Shown: positions 36,166 through 45,669, counted from the first letter of the stretch. The stretch: 64,000 nucleotides of DNA from Herbaspirillum sp. DW155 (GCF_037076565.1 NZ_AP029028.1:3038001-3102000), one strand, 5' to 3'. Program-made: numbers and translations. The notes: generated from the letters alone by a model not told the origin.

Positions 36166-37505
36166 AGATCCTGTTCCTTCACCGCCGCCGAGGCTGCGGC
36201 TCTCCCTGCGCCCGGCTGATGCTGGGGCTGCTGCTGGCGCTGAGCATGGCGCGCACACAGGCAGCCAGTTTCGAGTTCTGGAGCAGCCATGCTGGCCCCA
36301 TGGCGCAGGCGGTCAAACAACTGTGCGCCGGCTTCAATGCCGCGCAGCGGCAGCATCAGGTACGGTGCGTCATCCCCGGCTCCTACGAGCAGACCATGCA
36401 AAAGACCATCGCCGCCTATCGTGCCGCGCAGCAGCCGGCGCTGGTGGAGATCTATGACGTCGGTACGCTGGACATGATGCTCAGCGGCGCCATCGTCCCG
36501 GTGCATCAGCTGATGGCCGATCACGGCTACGCGGTGAACTGGCAGGACTACCTGCCCGCCATCCGCAGCTATTACACCGATGCGCAGGGGCAGTTCGATT
36601 CCCTGCCCTTCAACGTCTCCACCGCCGTGCTCTACCTCAACACCGACCAGCTGCGTCGGGCCGGTGTCACCACGCTGCCGGCCACCTGGCGCGAACTGGA
36701 ACAGGCCGCGCAGCAATTGCGCGCCGCCGGCCAGGCCTGCCCGCTGGTGAGCGACTTCAACCCCTGGATCCTGCTGGAACAGGTCAGCACCATCGAAGGC
36801 GCACTCATTGCCGACCAGAACAACGGACACCAGGGACTGGCCACGCACTACCTGTTCGATCAGGGGCTGCCGCTGCGCTTCATGCAGCAGATACAGCGCT
36901 GGCATCAGCAGCATCTGCTGGTGGACGCCGCCGCCACCCGCACCGGACGCCATACGCTGGCCTTCACGACCGGCGAATGCGCCATGCTGCTCGACTCCAC
37001 CAGCGCCTGGCATGCCGTCGCCCGCAGCGGCTTGCCTCATGTTGCCGTGCGGCCGCTGCCGGTCCATGCCGGCGGCACGCGCCACAACAGCGTGCCGGGT
37101 GGCGCCTCGCTGTGGGTGATGAAGGGATTTGACCAGCAGGTCTATGCTGCCGTGGCAGCCTTCATCGCCTATCTCCAGCTGCCGCAGAACCAGCGCCTGC
37201 TGGCCAGCAAGACCGGCTACCTGCCCGTGACCCGGCCGGTCGCCGCGCAGATCATGAAGGATGCCACCAACTATCCCGCCTCGGTCGTGGCCGGCATCGA
37301 TTCGCTCGATGCCACGGCTGGCCAGCCCGGCGTCGGGCCGCGTCTGGGCTTCTTCCCGCAACTGCGCCTGGCCTGGACCGAGCAGGTGCAAACCGCCCTG
37401 GCCGGCCAGCAGGACATGGCCCAGGCCCTGGCCAAGGCGCGCCGGCGCGGCGACGCCCTGCTGCAGCGCTTTCGCCTGACCTATGCGGCGCCCGGCGCCC
37501 CCTGA
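36162..37505 (+). CDS. ugpB: UgpB-like periplasmic binding protein (glycerol-3-phosphate/glycerophosphodiester)
   Basis: This is a 447-residue extracellular solute-binding protein with an N-terminal signal peptide (LMLGLLLALSMARTQAAS). Blocks characteristic of UgpB are present: PGSYEQTMQKTIAAYRA, EIYDVGTLDMM, LPFNVSTAVLYLN, VPGGASLWVMKG and KTGYLPVTRPVA. It is therefore probably specific for glycerol-3-phosphate or glycerophosphocholine rather than a sugar. The GTG start overlaps the TGA of the LacI-type gene. It is followed by two permease genes but no ATPase gene. Confidence 0.85.
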   Translation: MKILFLHRRRGCGSPCARLMLGLLLALSMARTQAASFEFWSSHAGPMAQAVKQLCAGFNAAQRQHQVRCVIPGSYEQTMQKTIAAYRAAQQPALVEIYDVGTLDMMLSGAIVPVHQLMADHGYAVNWQDYLPAIRSYYTDAQGQFDSLPFNVSTAVLYLNTDQLRRAGVTTLPATWRELEQAAQQLRAAGQACPLVSDFNPWILLEQVSTIEGALIADQNNGHQGLATHYLFDQGLPLRFMQQIQRWHQQHLLVDAAATRTGRHTLAFTTGECAMLLDSTSAWHAVARSGLPHVAVRPLPVHAGGTRHNSVPGGASLWVMKGFDQQVYAAVAAFIAYLQLPQNQRLLASKTGYLPVTRPVAAQIMKDATNYPASVVAGIDSLDATAGQPGVGPRLGFFPQLRLAWTEQVQTALAGQQDMAQALAKARRRGDALLQRFRLTYAAPGAP

Positions 37506-37526
37506 ACCCTACCAAGCGCCCAGCCC

Positions 37527-38411
37527 ATGGACTCACGCCCCGCCTTCCCTGCCCGCTGGTTCCCGCTGCTGCTGGCCGCGCCGCAGATGCTGATCGTGTT
37601 CCTGTTCTTCCTGTGGCCGGCGGTCAAGGCCATCGCCTGGTCCTTTTATCTGGTGCGCCCCTTCGGCAATGGCTCGCGCTTCGTCGGGCTGGACAATTAC
37701 CTGCGCATCCTCACCGATGACAGCTTCTATGCCTCGCTGCGGGCCACCCTGGTCTTTACTGCCGGCAGTACCGTGCTGGCCGTATTCATCGCCCTGGCGC
37801 TGGCAGCCTGCCTGGAACTGGACGTGCGCGCCAAGCGCCTGCTGCGCAGCATCTTCATCTGGCCCTACGCCGTGGCCGGGGTGGTGGTGGGCATCGTGCT
37901 CAAGGTGTTGATCAATCCGGTCACCGGCATCCTGGCCTTCCTCAACCAGATCTGGCCGGGCCTGTGGGCGCCGCACCTGTTTGGCGGGCAGGCCATGCTG
38001 GCGCTCATCGTGGCCTTCGCCTGGACCCAGGTGCCGCTCAATTTCATCTTGTTTTCCGCCGCCTTGCAGCGCATACCGGCCGACCTCATGGGTGCGGCCG
38101 CCATCGATGGAGCCGGGCCGTGGCGGCGCTTTGCTGACATCCAGCTACCGATGATCGCCCCGGCCTTGCTGATGGCCGGCGTGATCAATGTGATCGAAGC
38201 CTTTACCCACGGCTTCGGCCTGGTGGACGCCCTGACCCAGGGTGGCCCCGGCCGCAGTACCGCGATCCTGGCCTATCAGATTTATTCGGATGGATTCATC
38301 GGGCTGGATCTGTCGGCCTCCTCGGCGCTGTCGGTGATCCTGATGCTGTTCATCATCGCGCTGACGCTGTTGCAGCTGCGCTTTTTCCGTCAGGGAGGAG
38401 GACGATGGTAG
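37527..38411 (+). CDS. ugpA: UgpA-like ABC transporter permease
   Basis: This is a 294-residue inner-membrane permease of the MalF/UgpA type with about six helices. The first is near LLLAAPQMLIVFLFFLWPAVKAI. The ATPase-docking EAA loop is MGAAAIDGAGPWRRFADIQLPMIAP near 188-212, and GFGLVDALTQGGPGRSTAIL near the end is typical of the family. It lies 21 bp after ugpB and overlaps ugpE by seven bases. Confidence 0.88.
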   Translation: MDSRPAFPARWFPLLLAAPQMLIVFLFFLWPAVKAIAWSFYLVRPFGNGSRFVGLDNYLRILTDDSFYASLRATLVFTAGSTVLAVFIALALAACLELDVRAKRLLRSIFIWPYAVAGVVVGIVLKVLINPVTGILAFLNQIWPGLWAPHLFGGQAMLALIVAFAWTQVPLNFILFSAALQRIPADLMGAAAIDGAGPWRRFADIQLPMIAPALLMAGVINVIEAFTHGFGLVDALTQGGPGRSTAILAYQIYSDGFIGLDLSASSALSVILMLFIIALTLLQLRFFRQGGGRW

Positions 38412-39301
38412 AACGACACCCGCGCATGACCGCCCTGGCCTACTGCGTGCTGGCAGCAGGCCTGCTGCTGGCCCTGGGCCCGCTCTACCTGATCCTGTGC
38501 GCGGCCAGCATCTCCAGCCAGCAGTGGATCAGCCAGGGCATGCCGACCACGCCGGGCACCGCGCTGCTGGCCAATCTGCACGACGTGGCGCAGCGTATCG
38601 ACCTGTGGCGTTATCTCTTCAACAGTCTGCTGGTCGCCGGCCTGGTCGTGGCCGGCAAGCTGCTGCTGTCGTCGGTCACCGCCTTCGCCGTCACCTACTT
38701 CCGCCCGCGCGGCCGCGGTGTGATCCTGGCCCTGCTTTTCTGCGCCCTGCTGCTGCCACTGGAAGTGCGCATCGTACCGACCTATGCCGCCGCATCGGAT
38801 CTGCTGGACCCACTGCGCAGCCTGCTGCAAGCGCTGGGACCGGACGGCGCCCACGCAGTGCCCTCGATCAGCCTGATCAATACCTATGCGGGTCTGTCGC
38901 TGCCGCTGGTCGCCTCCGCCACCGGCACCTTTCTGTTCGTGCAGTTCTACCGCACCATCCCGCCCGAGCTGGTGGAAGCTGCACGCATCGATGGCACCGG
39001 CCCGTGGCGCTTCTACCTCGACATCCTGCTGCCGCTGTCCAAGACCAATTTCGCCGCGCTGGGCGCCATCGTCTTCATCAGCACCTGGAAAGACTACATG
39101 TGGCCCCTGGTCATCACCAGCCATGACCAGATGCGCACCATCACCCTGGCCATGGCCAGCTTCCTGCCGGTCGAAAGCGGTCAGATGCCGCAATGGAATC
39201 TGCTGATGGCCGCGGCCCTGGTGTCCATCGTCATTCCCGCCGTGTTCGTGGTGGCGGCGCAGCGCTGGTTCGTCAAGGGCATCGTTGGCACAGAAAAATA
39301 A
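38405..39301 (+). CDS. ugpE: UgpE-like ABC transporter permease
   Basis: This is a 298-residue partner permease (MalG/UgpE type). The docking loop is VEAARIDGTGPWRFYLDILLPLSKTNFAALG near 195-225, followed by FISTWKDYMWPLVIT, which resembles the UgpE WNQYLWPL segment. About six membrane helices are visible. It overlaps the ugpA end. A terminator follows, so the transport operon ends without an ATP-binding subunit. Confidence 0.88.
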   Translation: MVERHPRMTALAYCVLAAGLLLALGPLYLILCAASISSQQWISQGMPTTPGTALLANLHDVAQRIDLWRYLFNSLLVAGLVVAGKLLLSSVTAFAVTYFRPRGRGVILALLFCALLLPLEVRIVPTYAAASDLLDPLRSLLQALGPDGAHAVPSISLINTYAGLSLPLVASATGTFLFVQFYRTIPPELVEAARIDGTGPWRFYLDILLPLSKTNFAALGAIVFISTWKDYMWPLVITSHDQMRTITLAMASFLPVESGQMPQWNLLMAAALVSIVIPAVFVVAAQRWFVKGIVGTEK

Positions 39302-39329
39302 AGGCCTGTCCTAAGCAAGGACAGGCCTT
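39301..39329. terminator. Bidirectional terminator between ugpE and the DJ-1/PfpI gene
   Basis: AAGGCCTGTCCT (39301-39312) and its exact complement (39318-39329) flank a five-base loop, immediately at the ugpE stop and 24 bp before the convergent gene's stop. A-rich sequence precedes it on the plus strand. Confidence 0.75.
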
Positions 39330-39352
39330 CGGTCATGCCGGTGCAGCCAGGA

Positions 39353-40051
39353 TCAGGCACCCAGTCCCAGCGCCTCCAGCAGTATCGCGGCCACACGTTC
39401 GGAAGACTGCGGATTCTGGCCGGTGATGAGCTGGCCGTCGCGGATGGCGAACATCTGCCAGTTGTCGGTTCCTTCGAAAACACCACCCAGCTCGCGCAGA
39501 CGGCTTTCCAGCAGGAAGGGCACGACGTCGGCCAGCCCCACTTCGCGCTCTTCGGCATCTGTGAAGGAATTGACACGCTTGCCGGCCACCATCGGCTTGC
39601 CATCGGCCTTCACGGCCGAGACCAGGCCAGCCGCACCGTGACAGACTGAAGCAATGTACTTGCCGGCGGCATAGGCGCTCTCAACGACGGCCTTGACGTT
39701 GGCATCGGTCGGCAAGTCCCACATGGTGCCGTGACCGCCGGGGAAGAACACCGCATCAAAGTCCGCCACCGCGATCTCGCCCAAGGCGCGGGTTGCGGCG
39801 ATGCGCTGCTGCAGCTCGGCATCGGCCAGCATGCGTTCGACGATGGCGTCGTTCTGGCCCTGGGGCTTGACGCTGCCCGGATCGATGGGGGCCTTGCCGC
39901 CCGCGGTGGAGGCAATGACGACCGAGGCGCCGGCGTCGACCAGGGCGTAATACGGGGCGGCCAGTTCTTCGGCCCACAGGCCGGTGGGTTTGTCGGTCTC
40001 GCCCATGCGGCTGCTGGAGGTCACGATCATCAGGATGTTGGGTTTCTTCAT
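39353..40051 (-). CDS. DJ-1/PfpI family protein (Hsp31-like)
   Basis: This is a 232-residue type 1 glutamine-amidotransferase-like protein. The nucleophilic elbow ASVCHGAAGLVSA contains the conserved cysteine and histidine, and the glutamate of the family lies in the early segment GLWAEELAAPYYAL. FFPGGHGTMWDLP is also typical. Members act as chaperones, glyoxalases or deglycases; the choice is not possible here. The ATG at 40051 (MKKPNILMIV) is used. The LysR-type gene is divergent and may regulate it. Confidence 0.88.
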   Translation of the reverse strand: MKKPNILMIVTSSSRMGETDKPTGLWAEELAAPYYALVDAGASVVIASTAGGKAPIDPGSVKPQGQNDAIVERMLADAELQQRIAATRALGEIAVADFDAVFFPGGHGTMWDLPTDANVKAVVESAYAAGKYIASVCHGAAGLVSAVKADGKPMVAGKRVNSFTDAEEREVGLADVVPFLLESRLRELGGVFEGTDNWQMFAIRDGQLITGQNPQSSERVAAILLEALGLGA

Positions 40052-40185
40052 GGTGTTCCTTTCTTCATAAGGGGAGGATGGCATCTGCAGCAAAGCGGCG
40101 TTGCCAGGATGCTCGCCACTTTATTCCTGTCTCCGATGAAGATAAACTGCCTTCCCATCAATTCATTCATTACCTCATTGAACAA

Positions 40186-41097
40186 ATGCGCAGCTTTGAT
40201 CCCGTCCAGCTAGGCAGCATCGAACTCTTCTGCAAGGCCGCCGAACTGGGCAGCTTCACGGCCGCCGCCGAAGCGCTGGGCGTGACGCCGGCCTCGGTGA
40301 GCCGTTCCATCAGCCGCCTGGAAACCCGCCTGGGCGTGCGCCTGTTTGCCCGCACCACGCGCCAGATCCGGCTCACCCGCGAGGGCGAGCTGTATCACGA
40401 GCAATGCCGCCAGGCCCTGGAGCAGATCGCTGCAGCCGAACGCATCCTGACCGGGCAGCAGAAAGTCCCGAGCGGCCCGCTGCGCATCAGTGTGGGCACG
40501 CCCTACGCGCACTATCGGCTGCTGCCGCTGCTGCCGCGTTTCCAGGCCGCCTATCCGCAGATCGACGTGGAATTGAGCATTGCCAACCGTGTCATCGACT
40601 TCGTGGAAGAAGGTTATGACCTGGCGATCCGGCTGGGCGTACCGCGGGATTCGCGACTGATCGCGCATACGCTGGAAGAGGCCACGCTGGGCGTCTTTGC
40701 GGCGCCCTCCTATCTCGCCCGGCGCGGCACGCCAGAGAGCGTGCAAGCCCTGAAGGAACATGACTGCATCCAGTTCATCCTGCCCAGCACCGGGCGCGCG
40801 ATGCCGTGGATATTCAAGGACGGACAGGGACGCGACATGGATTTTCATTTCCAGAGCCGGCAACGCATCCATGACGATGTATTGGGCTGCGTCAACTGGG
40901 CCATTGCGGGCGGGGGGCTGTTCCAGATCTATCACTTCATCGCCCAGGCCGCGGTGCAGCGTGGAGAGCTGGTGGAAGTGCTGCAGTCGGCCGGCTATCG
41001 CACCCGGCGCTTTTCCATCCTCTATCCGCACAATCGCCACCTGTCGGCGCGGGTGCGGGCGTTTGTGGAGTTCCTGATGCAGGCGGTACGGCCATAA
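40186..41097 (+). CDS. LysR family transcriptional regulator
   Basis: This is a 303-residue regulator with an N-terminal winged helix-turn-helix (QLGSIELFCKAAELGSFTAAAEALGVTPASVSRSISRLETRLGVRLFARTTR) and a C-terminal effector domain. The ATG at 40186 (MRSFDPVQ) is chosen just before the DNA-binding domain. It is divergent from the DJ-1/PfpI gene with 134 bp between. The effector is unknown. Confidence 0.9.
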   Translation: MRSFDPVQLGSIELFCKAAELGSFTAAAEALGVTPASVSRSISRLETRLGVRLFARTTRQIRLTREGELYHEQCRQALEQIAAAERILTGQQKVPSGPLRISVGTPYAHYRLLPLLPRFQAAYPQIDVELSIANRVIDFVEEGYDLAIRLGVPRDSRLIAHTLEEATLGVFAAPSYLARRGTPESVQALKEHDCIQFILPSTGRAMPWIFKDGQGRDMDFHFQSRQRIHDDVLGCVNWAIAGGGLFQIYHFIAQAAVQRGELVEVLQSAGYRTRRFSILYPHNRHLSARVRAFVEFLMQAVRP

Positions 41098-41098
41098 A

Positions 41099-41150
41099 GC
41101 CATCGGCCCCACCGCCACGCCGAACACGACGCGAGGATGGGGCCGATGGC
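41099..41150 (+). terminator. Long inverted repeat after the LysR gene
   Basis: Perfect 13-bp arms (41099-41111, GCCATCGGCCCCA, and 41138-41150) flank a 26-base loop, beginning one base after the LysR stop. There is no T-run, so it is a probable but unproven terminator. Confidence 0.5.
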
Positions 41151-41171
41151 AGCCTCACAGGCGGGCTCATA

Positions 41172-41188
41172 GGCGGGCTCAGCCCGCC
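41172..41188 (-). terminator. Short hairpin just 3' of dctA
   Basis: GGCGGGC and GCCCGCC flank a three-base loop seven bases beyond the dctA stop; a direct copy of GGCGGGCTCA precedes it at 41161-41170 with its first base at 41160. No U-run is present. Confidence 0.45.
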
Positions 41189-41194
41189 ACAGGC

Positions 41195-42520
41195 TTAATG
41201 ATGCATCTTGGCTTCGGTACGATCCAGGATCGCTTCCGGTGCTTGCGCGTCTTCCACGGTCTCGTTGTTCAAGACCTTGGTCAGGCGTTCACTATCCAGT
41301 TCGCCGCTCCACTTGGCCACCACCAGGGTCGCCACGCCATTGCCGATGGTATTGGTCAGCGCACGGGCTTCGGACATGAAGCGGTCGATACCCAGGATCA
41401 GCGCCAGACCGGCGACCGGCACGTGGCCCACCGCCGACAGCGTGGCCGCCAGCACGATGAAGCCCGAACCGGTGATGCCGGCCGCGCCCTTGGAGGTCAG
41501 CAGCAGCACGCCCAAGAGCGTCAGTTCCTGCACGAAGGTCATGGGGGTATTGGTTGCCTGGGCAATGAACACGGCCGCCATCGTCAGGTAGATCGCGGTG
41601 CCGTCCAGGTTGAAGGAGTAGCCCGTCGGGATCACCAGACCGACCACGGTCTTCTTGGCACCGGCGTTTTCCATCTTGGCCAGCATGCGCGGCAGCACCG
41701 ATTCCGAAGACGAGGTACCCAGCACGATCAGCAGTTCTTCCTTGATGTACTTGACGAACTTCCAGATCGAGAAGCCGTGCAGGCGGGTGATGATACCCAG
41801 CACCACGAAGATGAACAGCAGGCAGGTCAGGTAGAAGGTGCCCATCAGCTTGGCCAGCGAGAACAGCGAACCGACGCCGTACTTGCCGATGGTGAAGGAC
41901 ATCGCACCGAAGGCACCGATCGGGGCCACCTTCATGATCGCGCCCACCACCGAGAACAGCACGTGCGAGATCTTTTCGATGAAGTCGAACACCAGCGTGC
42001 CGCGGCCGCCGAACTTGTGCAGCGCGAAGCCGAACAGCACCGCCACCAGCAGCACCTGCAGCACGTCACCCTTGGCAAAGGCATCGAACATGCTGCTGGG
42101 GATGATGCTGAGCACGAAGTCGGTGACCGAACCCAGCTTGCCGGGCGCGGTGTAGGCCGCGATGCTCTTGGTATCCAGCGAAGCCGGATCGACATTCATG
42201 CCCACGCCCGGTTGCAGGAAGTTCACCAGCAACAGGCCGATGATGAGGGCCACGGTACTGACGATTTCGAAATACAGCAGGGCCAGGCCGCCGGTCTTGC
42301 CGACCTTCTTCATGTCTTCCATGCCGGCAATGCCGATGACGACGGTACAGAAGATCACCGGGGCGATGATCATCTTGATCAACTTGACGAAGCCATCGCC
42401 CAGCGGCTTCATGGCTTCACCCGTGGACGGGTAGAAATGGCCCAGCGCGATACCGATCACGATGGCACACAGGACCTGGAAATACAAAGATTTGTAAAGG
42501 GGCGGTTTTTGCGCCGACAT
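41195..42520 (-). CDS. dctA: C4-dicarboxylate transporter DctA
   Basis: This is a 441-residue inner-membrane sodium/proton symporter for succinate, fumarate and malate. Family motifs are visible: [54 protein letters not shown] (serine-rich hairpin), [20 protein letters not shown] and [18 protein letters not shown]. The start [18 protein letters not shown] at 42520 is the family one. No dctBD genes are adjacent, and I see no sigma-54 promoter motif in the upstream region. Confidence 0.96.
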   Translation of the reverse strand: MSAQKPPLYKSLYFQVLCAIVIGIALGHFYPSTGEAMKPLGDGFVKLIKMIIAPVIFCTVVIGIAGMEDMKKVGKTGGLALLYFEIVSTVALIIGLLLVNFLQPGVGMNVDPASLDTKSIAAYTAPGKLGSVTDFVLSIIPSSMFDAFAKGDVLQVLLVAVLFGFALHKFGGRGTLVFDFIEKISHVLFSVVGAIMKVAPIGAFGAMSFTIGKYGVGSLFSLAKLMGTFYLTCLLFIFVVLGIITRLHGFSIWKFVKYIKEELLIVLGTSSSESVLPRMLAKMENAGAKKTVVGLVIPTGYSFNLDGTAIYLTMAAVFIAQATNTPMTFVQELTLLGVLLLTSKGAAGITGSGFIVLAATLSAVGHVPVAGLALILGIDRFMSEARALTNTIGNGVATLVVAKWSGELDSERLTKVLNNETVEDAQAPEAILDRTEAKMHH

Positions 42521-42830
42521 AGTGCTTTCTCCTTGAAACATCGATTACTGGCCGGTCCGTGGAGACCTGCCGCCTGCCGTGGTCGGATCGCCGTCCGTTC
42601 TGGCGGGTGTTTATTGTTTGTCCGGGAGAACTCCCCCTCCCCGGTTCGGCCGCAAGTATCTCGCAGTCACTTCGGGGCGGGTATTGTGGGAAACCACATA
42701 GCGTCACTAAAGAGGGGCGCAAACTGCTTTATTCTTCATTCTGCATTGCAACAATATTCGCTATAGTCTGTGCGGAACTGAACGGAACCCTCTTTTTCCG
42801 TACCCGGTCGGCACTCATAAGGAAAACACT
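42521..42830. other. Divergent intergenic region between dctA and the chemotaxis receptor
   Basis: This 310-bp region must contain both promoters. A TATAGT hexamer occurs at 42762-42767 on the plus strand, but with a poor -35. No sigma-54 element for dctA and no sigma-28 element for the receptor is recognisable, and there is no small gene. Confidence 0.45.
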
Positions 42831-44396
42831 GTGCAACGAAAACTGACGGTCACCGCCCGTCTGGCCATTCTGGTGGCGGTACTGTGCGGCAGCGTGCTGC
42901 TGCTCGCCTGGCGCGACATCCAGGGCATGGCTTCCAGCAACGACAAGCTGCGCCACGTCTATGAAGACCACACCATGGCGCTGATCCACATCGCCCGGGT
43001 ACGCGACGCTCTTTACCTGAACCGCGACGTCATGGGCCGGGCCCTGATGCTGGCCAACGTGGCACCGGCACCGGGCGACGAGCGCACCGTAGACGAGCGC
43101 ATCAAGCCTTTCCTGGAACGCATTCCGGCGCTGGATGCCAGCTTCGAACAGGGCTGGCAAGCCTATCTGGCCACGCGCATGATGCCCGAGGAACAGACGG
43201 CGGCGCTGCGTTTCCAGGAAAGCTGGCACCGTTACCTCAGCCAGCGCGTGCACGTGGTGGAACTGATACGCAGTGGCGATCCCCTGCAGGCCAATCGTCG
43301 CTGGACAGCGCTGACCACCCAGCTGGCCGACCTGGCCACGCAGCTGTCCGCGCTGGGCCAGCTGCAGGAAAGCTTTACCCGCGCGTCCTATGAAGAAGCG
43401 CGCGCCGACTACCGGCAACTGCGCAGCCACAACCTCGAGATCGCCGGCCTGACCCTGGCCATTGGCATCACCATTGCGCTCTGGATCATCCTGAGCCTGC
43501 GCCGCCAGTTGGGAGGCGAACCTGACTATGCCGCCCACATCGTGCAGCAGATCGCCGAGGGCAACCTGGGCGTCACGGTGAAACTGCGCCGCAACGACCG
43601 CGCCAGCCTGCTCTATGCCATGCACGGCATGCGCGAACGGCTCACCGACATCATGCGCAACGTGACCCAATCGACCCAGGCGCTGGGCGCCTCCTCCCGC
43701 CAGCTCAATGACACGGCGCAAGACCTGGCCGGCGCCTCCAGCGAACAGGCGGCCGCCGTCGAGGAAGTCCACACCGCCATCAGCAACATCAGCCTGGCCA
43801 TCCAGCAGACCGGCGAACATGCGCGCCGCACCGACCAGATCGCCCTGACGGCGGCGGCCGATGCCGACCAGAGCGGCGCGGCAGTGCAGAGCACGGTAGT
43901 GGCCATGCGGGGCATCGCGCGCCAGGTTGGCGTGATCGACGATATTGCCTACCAGACCAATCTGCTGGCGTTGAATGCCGCCATCGAAGCAGCGCGCGCC
44001 GGAGAACACGGGCGCGGCTTTTCGGTGGTGGCGGCAGAAATCCGCAAGCTGGCCGAACGCAGCCAGAGCAGCGCCCATGAAATCAGCGTGATTGCGCAGC
44101 AAAGCGTGGAGATGGCCGAACAGACCAGCCAGCGCCTGGCCGCAGGCACCCTGCAGGGCATTCGCGAAGCTTCACAGCAGATCAACCAGATCACGCTGTC
44201 AGCGCACATGCAGGAGGAAGGCGTACAGGAAATCGGCGCGGCCGTGGCGAAGCTCAATGAAACCACCCAGCGCAATGCTGCCACCTCAGAGGAACTGGCC
44301 AGCACCGCCGAAGCGATGGCCGAGCGGGCGCGCGAACTGAGCGCGCAGCTGTGCTACTTCCGGCTGGAAGAAGATGGCCCTGCCCGGCCTGCCTGA
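42831..44396 (+). CDS. Methyl-accepting chemotaxis protein
   Basis: This is a 521-residue membrane chemoreceptor. Two helices (residues 9-26 and about 203-222) enclose a periplasmic four-helix-bundle sensor. A HAMP domain follows to about 276, then the cytoplasmic signalling hairpin with the conserved tip [43 protein letters not shown]. No C-terminal CheR/CheB-tethering pentapeptide is present. GGAAAA precedes the GTG start. It is divergent from dctA, which raises the possibility of dicarboxylate sensing, but the ligand is not deducible. Confidence 0.93.
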   Translation: MQRKLTVTARLAILVAVLCGSVLLLAWRDIQGMASSNDKLRHVYEDHTMALIHIARVRDALYLNRDVMGRALMLANVAPAPGDERTVDERIKPFLERIPALDASFEQGWQAYLATRMMPEEQTAALRFQESWHRYLSQRVHVVELIRSGDPLQANRRWTALTTQLADLATQLSALGQLQESFTRASYEEARADYRQLRSHNLEIAGLTLAIGITIALWIILSLRRQLGGEPDYAAHIVQQIAEGNLGVTVKLRRNDRASLLYAMHGMRERLTDIMRNVTQSTQALGASSRQLNDTAQDLAGASSEQAAAVEEVHTAISNISLAIQQTGEHARRTDQIALTAAADADQSGAAVQSTVVAMRGIARQVGVIDDIAYQTNLLALNAAIEAARAGEHGRGFSVVAAEIRKLAERSQSSAHEISVIAQQSVEMAEQTSQRLAAGTLQGIREASQQINQITLSAHMQEEGVQEIGAAVAKLNETTQRNAATSEELASTAEAMAERARELSAQLCYFRLEEDGPARPA

Positions 44397-44404
44397 ACCT
44401 CGGC

Positions 44405-44821
44405 TCAGAGACGGGCGCGCATGGTGATGTGGGGGATACCGGCTTCCATGAATTCTTCTCCCTCGCGGGCGAAGCCGTAGCGCTGGTAGAAGCCCTCGGC
44501 ATGCACCTGGGCATTGAGAATGACCTCGGCATCGCCGCGCGCGCGGGCCGCTGCGATGAGCGCCTGCAGCACCGCCCCGCCTACGCCCTTGCCGCGTCCG
44601 GCCTGGCGCACCGCCATGCGGCCGATGTGGCCATCGGGCAGCAGCCGGCCGGTGGCCAGCGGCTGGCCCGCGTCGTCATAGGCGATTGCATGCACACAGT
44701 GCGGGTCCATGTCGTCGAGTTCGATCTCGGCCGGCACCTTCTGCTCGTCGACGAACACCTCGAAGCGGATCGGCTGGGCCTGGGCGCGCAGCTGTTCCCA
44801 GCTGCCTGTAATAATCTTCAT
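44405..44821 (-). CDS. GNAT family N-acetyltransferase
   Basis: This is a 138-residue acetyltransferase of the ElaA/YjcF-like group. The N-terminal RFEVFVDEQKVPAEIELDDMDPHCVHAIAYDD is typical of that group, and the acetyl-CoA loop is IGRMAVRQAGRGKGVGGAVLQ (pattern V-R-x-x-x-R-G-x-G-x-G). The C-terminal AEGFYQRYGFAREGEEFMEAGIPHITM completes the fold. Substrate unknown. It converges with the chemoreceptor gene eight bases away. Confidence 0.9.
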   Translation of the reverse strand: MKIITGSWEQLRAQAQPIRFEVFVDEQKVPAEIELDDMDPHCVHAIAYDDAGQPLATGRLLPDGHIGRMAVRQAGRGKGVGGAVLQALIAAARARGDAEVILNAQVHAEGFYQRYGFAREGEEFMEAGIPHITMRARL

Positions 44822-44864
44822 GTGGGCGATTCCTGCAGAGAAGGGAAAGGACCAGGGCCAGCGT

Positions 44865-45299
44865 TCATTCGTGATCCAGCCTGCGCGAGATATCCAGGCG
44901 GCGGATCAGTTTGAAGGTGCCCATGGCCTTGGCCACCAGGCGCTCGCCATTGAACAGTTCGGCCTGGCAAAAGCACATGGTGGTAGAACGATGATAGGTA
45001 TGGCCGCGCGCGATGATGGTTTCGCCCGCATGGCCCGCCGGCTGCAGGAAGCTGGTGCTCATCTCGACGGTGGCCGAGGACTTGGCATCGGGCGCACCAG
45101 AGCGGGCCGACAAGCCCATGGCCACGTCCAGCAGGGTCATGCTGATGCCGCCCTGGGCGACGTGCCAGCTGTTCATGAATTCCGGCTTGAGCGTGAGCGC
45201 CATGACGGCGCGGTCATTGCCGTATTCCAGCACCTGCACGCCCAGCGCTTCCAGATAGGGATTGCCCTGCGGGAAGATTTCGGTGATGGGCAGACTCAT
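44865..45299 (-). CDS. PaaI-type hotdog thioesterase
   Basis: This is a 144-residue hotdog-fold protein starting MSLPITEIFPQGNPYLEALGVQVLEY. HVAQGGISMTLLDVAMGLSARS resembles the HGG motif of PaaI thioesterases (here H-V-A-Q-G-G), followed by VEMSTSFLQPA. It probably hydrolyses an acyl-CoA of unknown identity. The ATG at 45299 has GAGGC upstream; the open frame extends further but is antisense noise over the next gene. It lies seven bases after the Dabb gene. Confidence 0.87.
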   Translation of the reverse strand: MSLPITEIFPQGNPYLEALGVQVLEYGNDRAVMALTLKPEFMNSWHVAQGGISMTLLDVAMGLSARSGAPDAKSSATVEMSTSFLQPAGHAGETIIARGHTYHRSTTMCFCQAELFNGERLVAKAMGTFKLIRRLDISRRLDHE

Positions 45300-45306
45300 G
45301 CCTGCC

Positions 45307-45609
45307 TCAGATTTCGTAGTCCATGCACTGGCGCGCTTCGCGCACGGCCCCGATGAAGGGCTTGATGGCCACGTGGTCCGGATGCTCCTGGTAGGCATCG
45401 AGCGCCTCGCGCGAGGCGAATTCGGAATAGAGCACCACGTCGTAGGTGGCTTCCAGGCCCGGCTGGGCCACCACGGCTTCGAACTTGAGGATGCCGGGGA
45501 CCACGTTGGCACAGCTGTCCAGCAGTTCCTTCATCTTGCGCAGGTTGGTGGCCTTGTCAGCGCCTTCTGCATGGTCCTTCAGTTTCCACATCACGATATG
45601 CTTGATCAC
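45307..45609 (-). CDS. Dabb (stress-responsive alpha/beta barrel) family protein
   Basis: This is a 100-residue protein beginning MIKHIVMWKLKDHAEG, with ANVVPGILKFEAV, DVVLYSEFASREALDAYQEHPDHVAIKPFI; this spacing defines the dimeric alpha/beta barrel (Dabb) family. The role is unknown; some homologues are stress-induced. It is directly upstream of the thioesterase gene on the same strand. Confidence 0.88.
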   Translation of the reverse strand: MIKHIVMWKLKDHAEGADKATNLRKMKELLDSCANVVPGILKFEAVVAQPGLEATYDVVLYSEFASREALDAYQEHPDHVAIKPFIGAVREARQCMDYEI

Positions 45610-45669
45610 GGTTGGTCTTTCTGGTCAGAGATGAACAATCCGTAATGATAAGCCAAAGTGCCGCACGCC

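Noticed and set aside
34639-36258. Upstream extension of the TonB receptor frame to a 1472-residue protein
   Set aside because: The extension is antisense to the LacI-type gene and crosses the intergenic operators. The signal peptide and ribosome site place the start at 34638.
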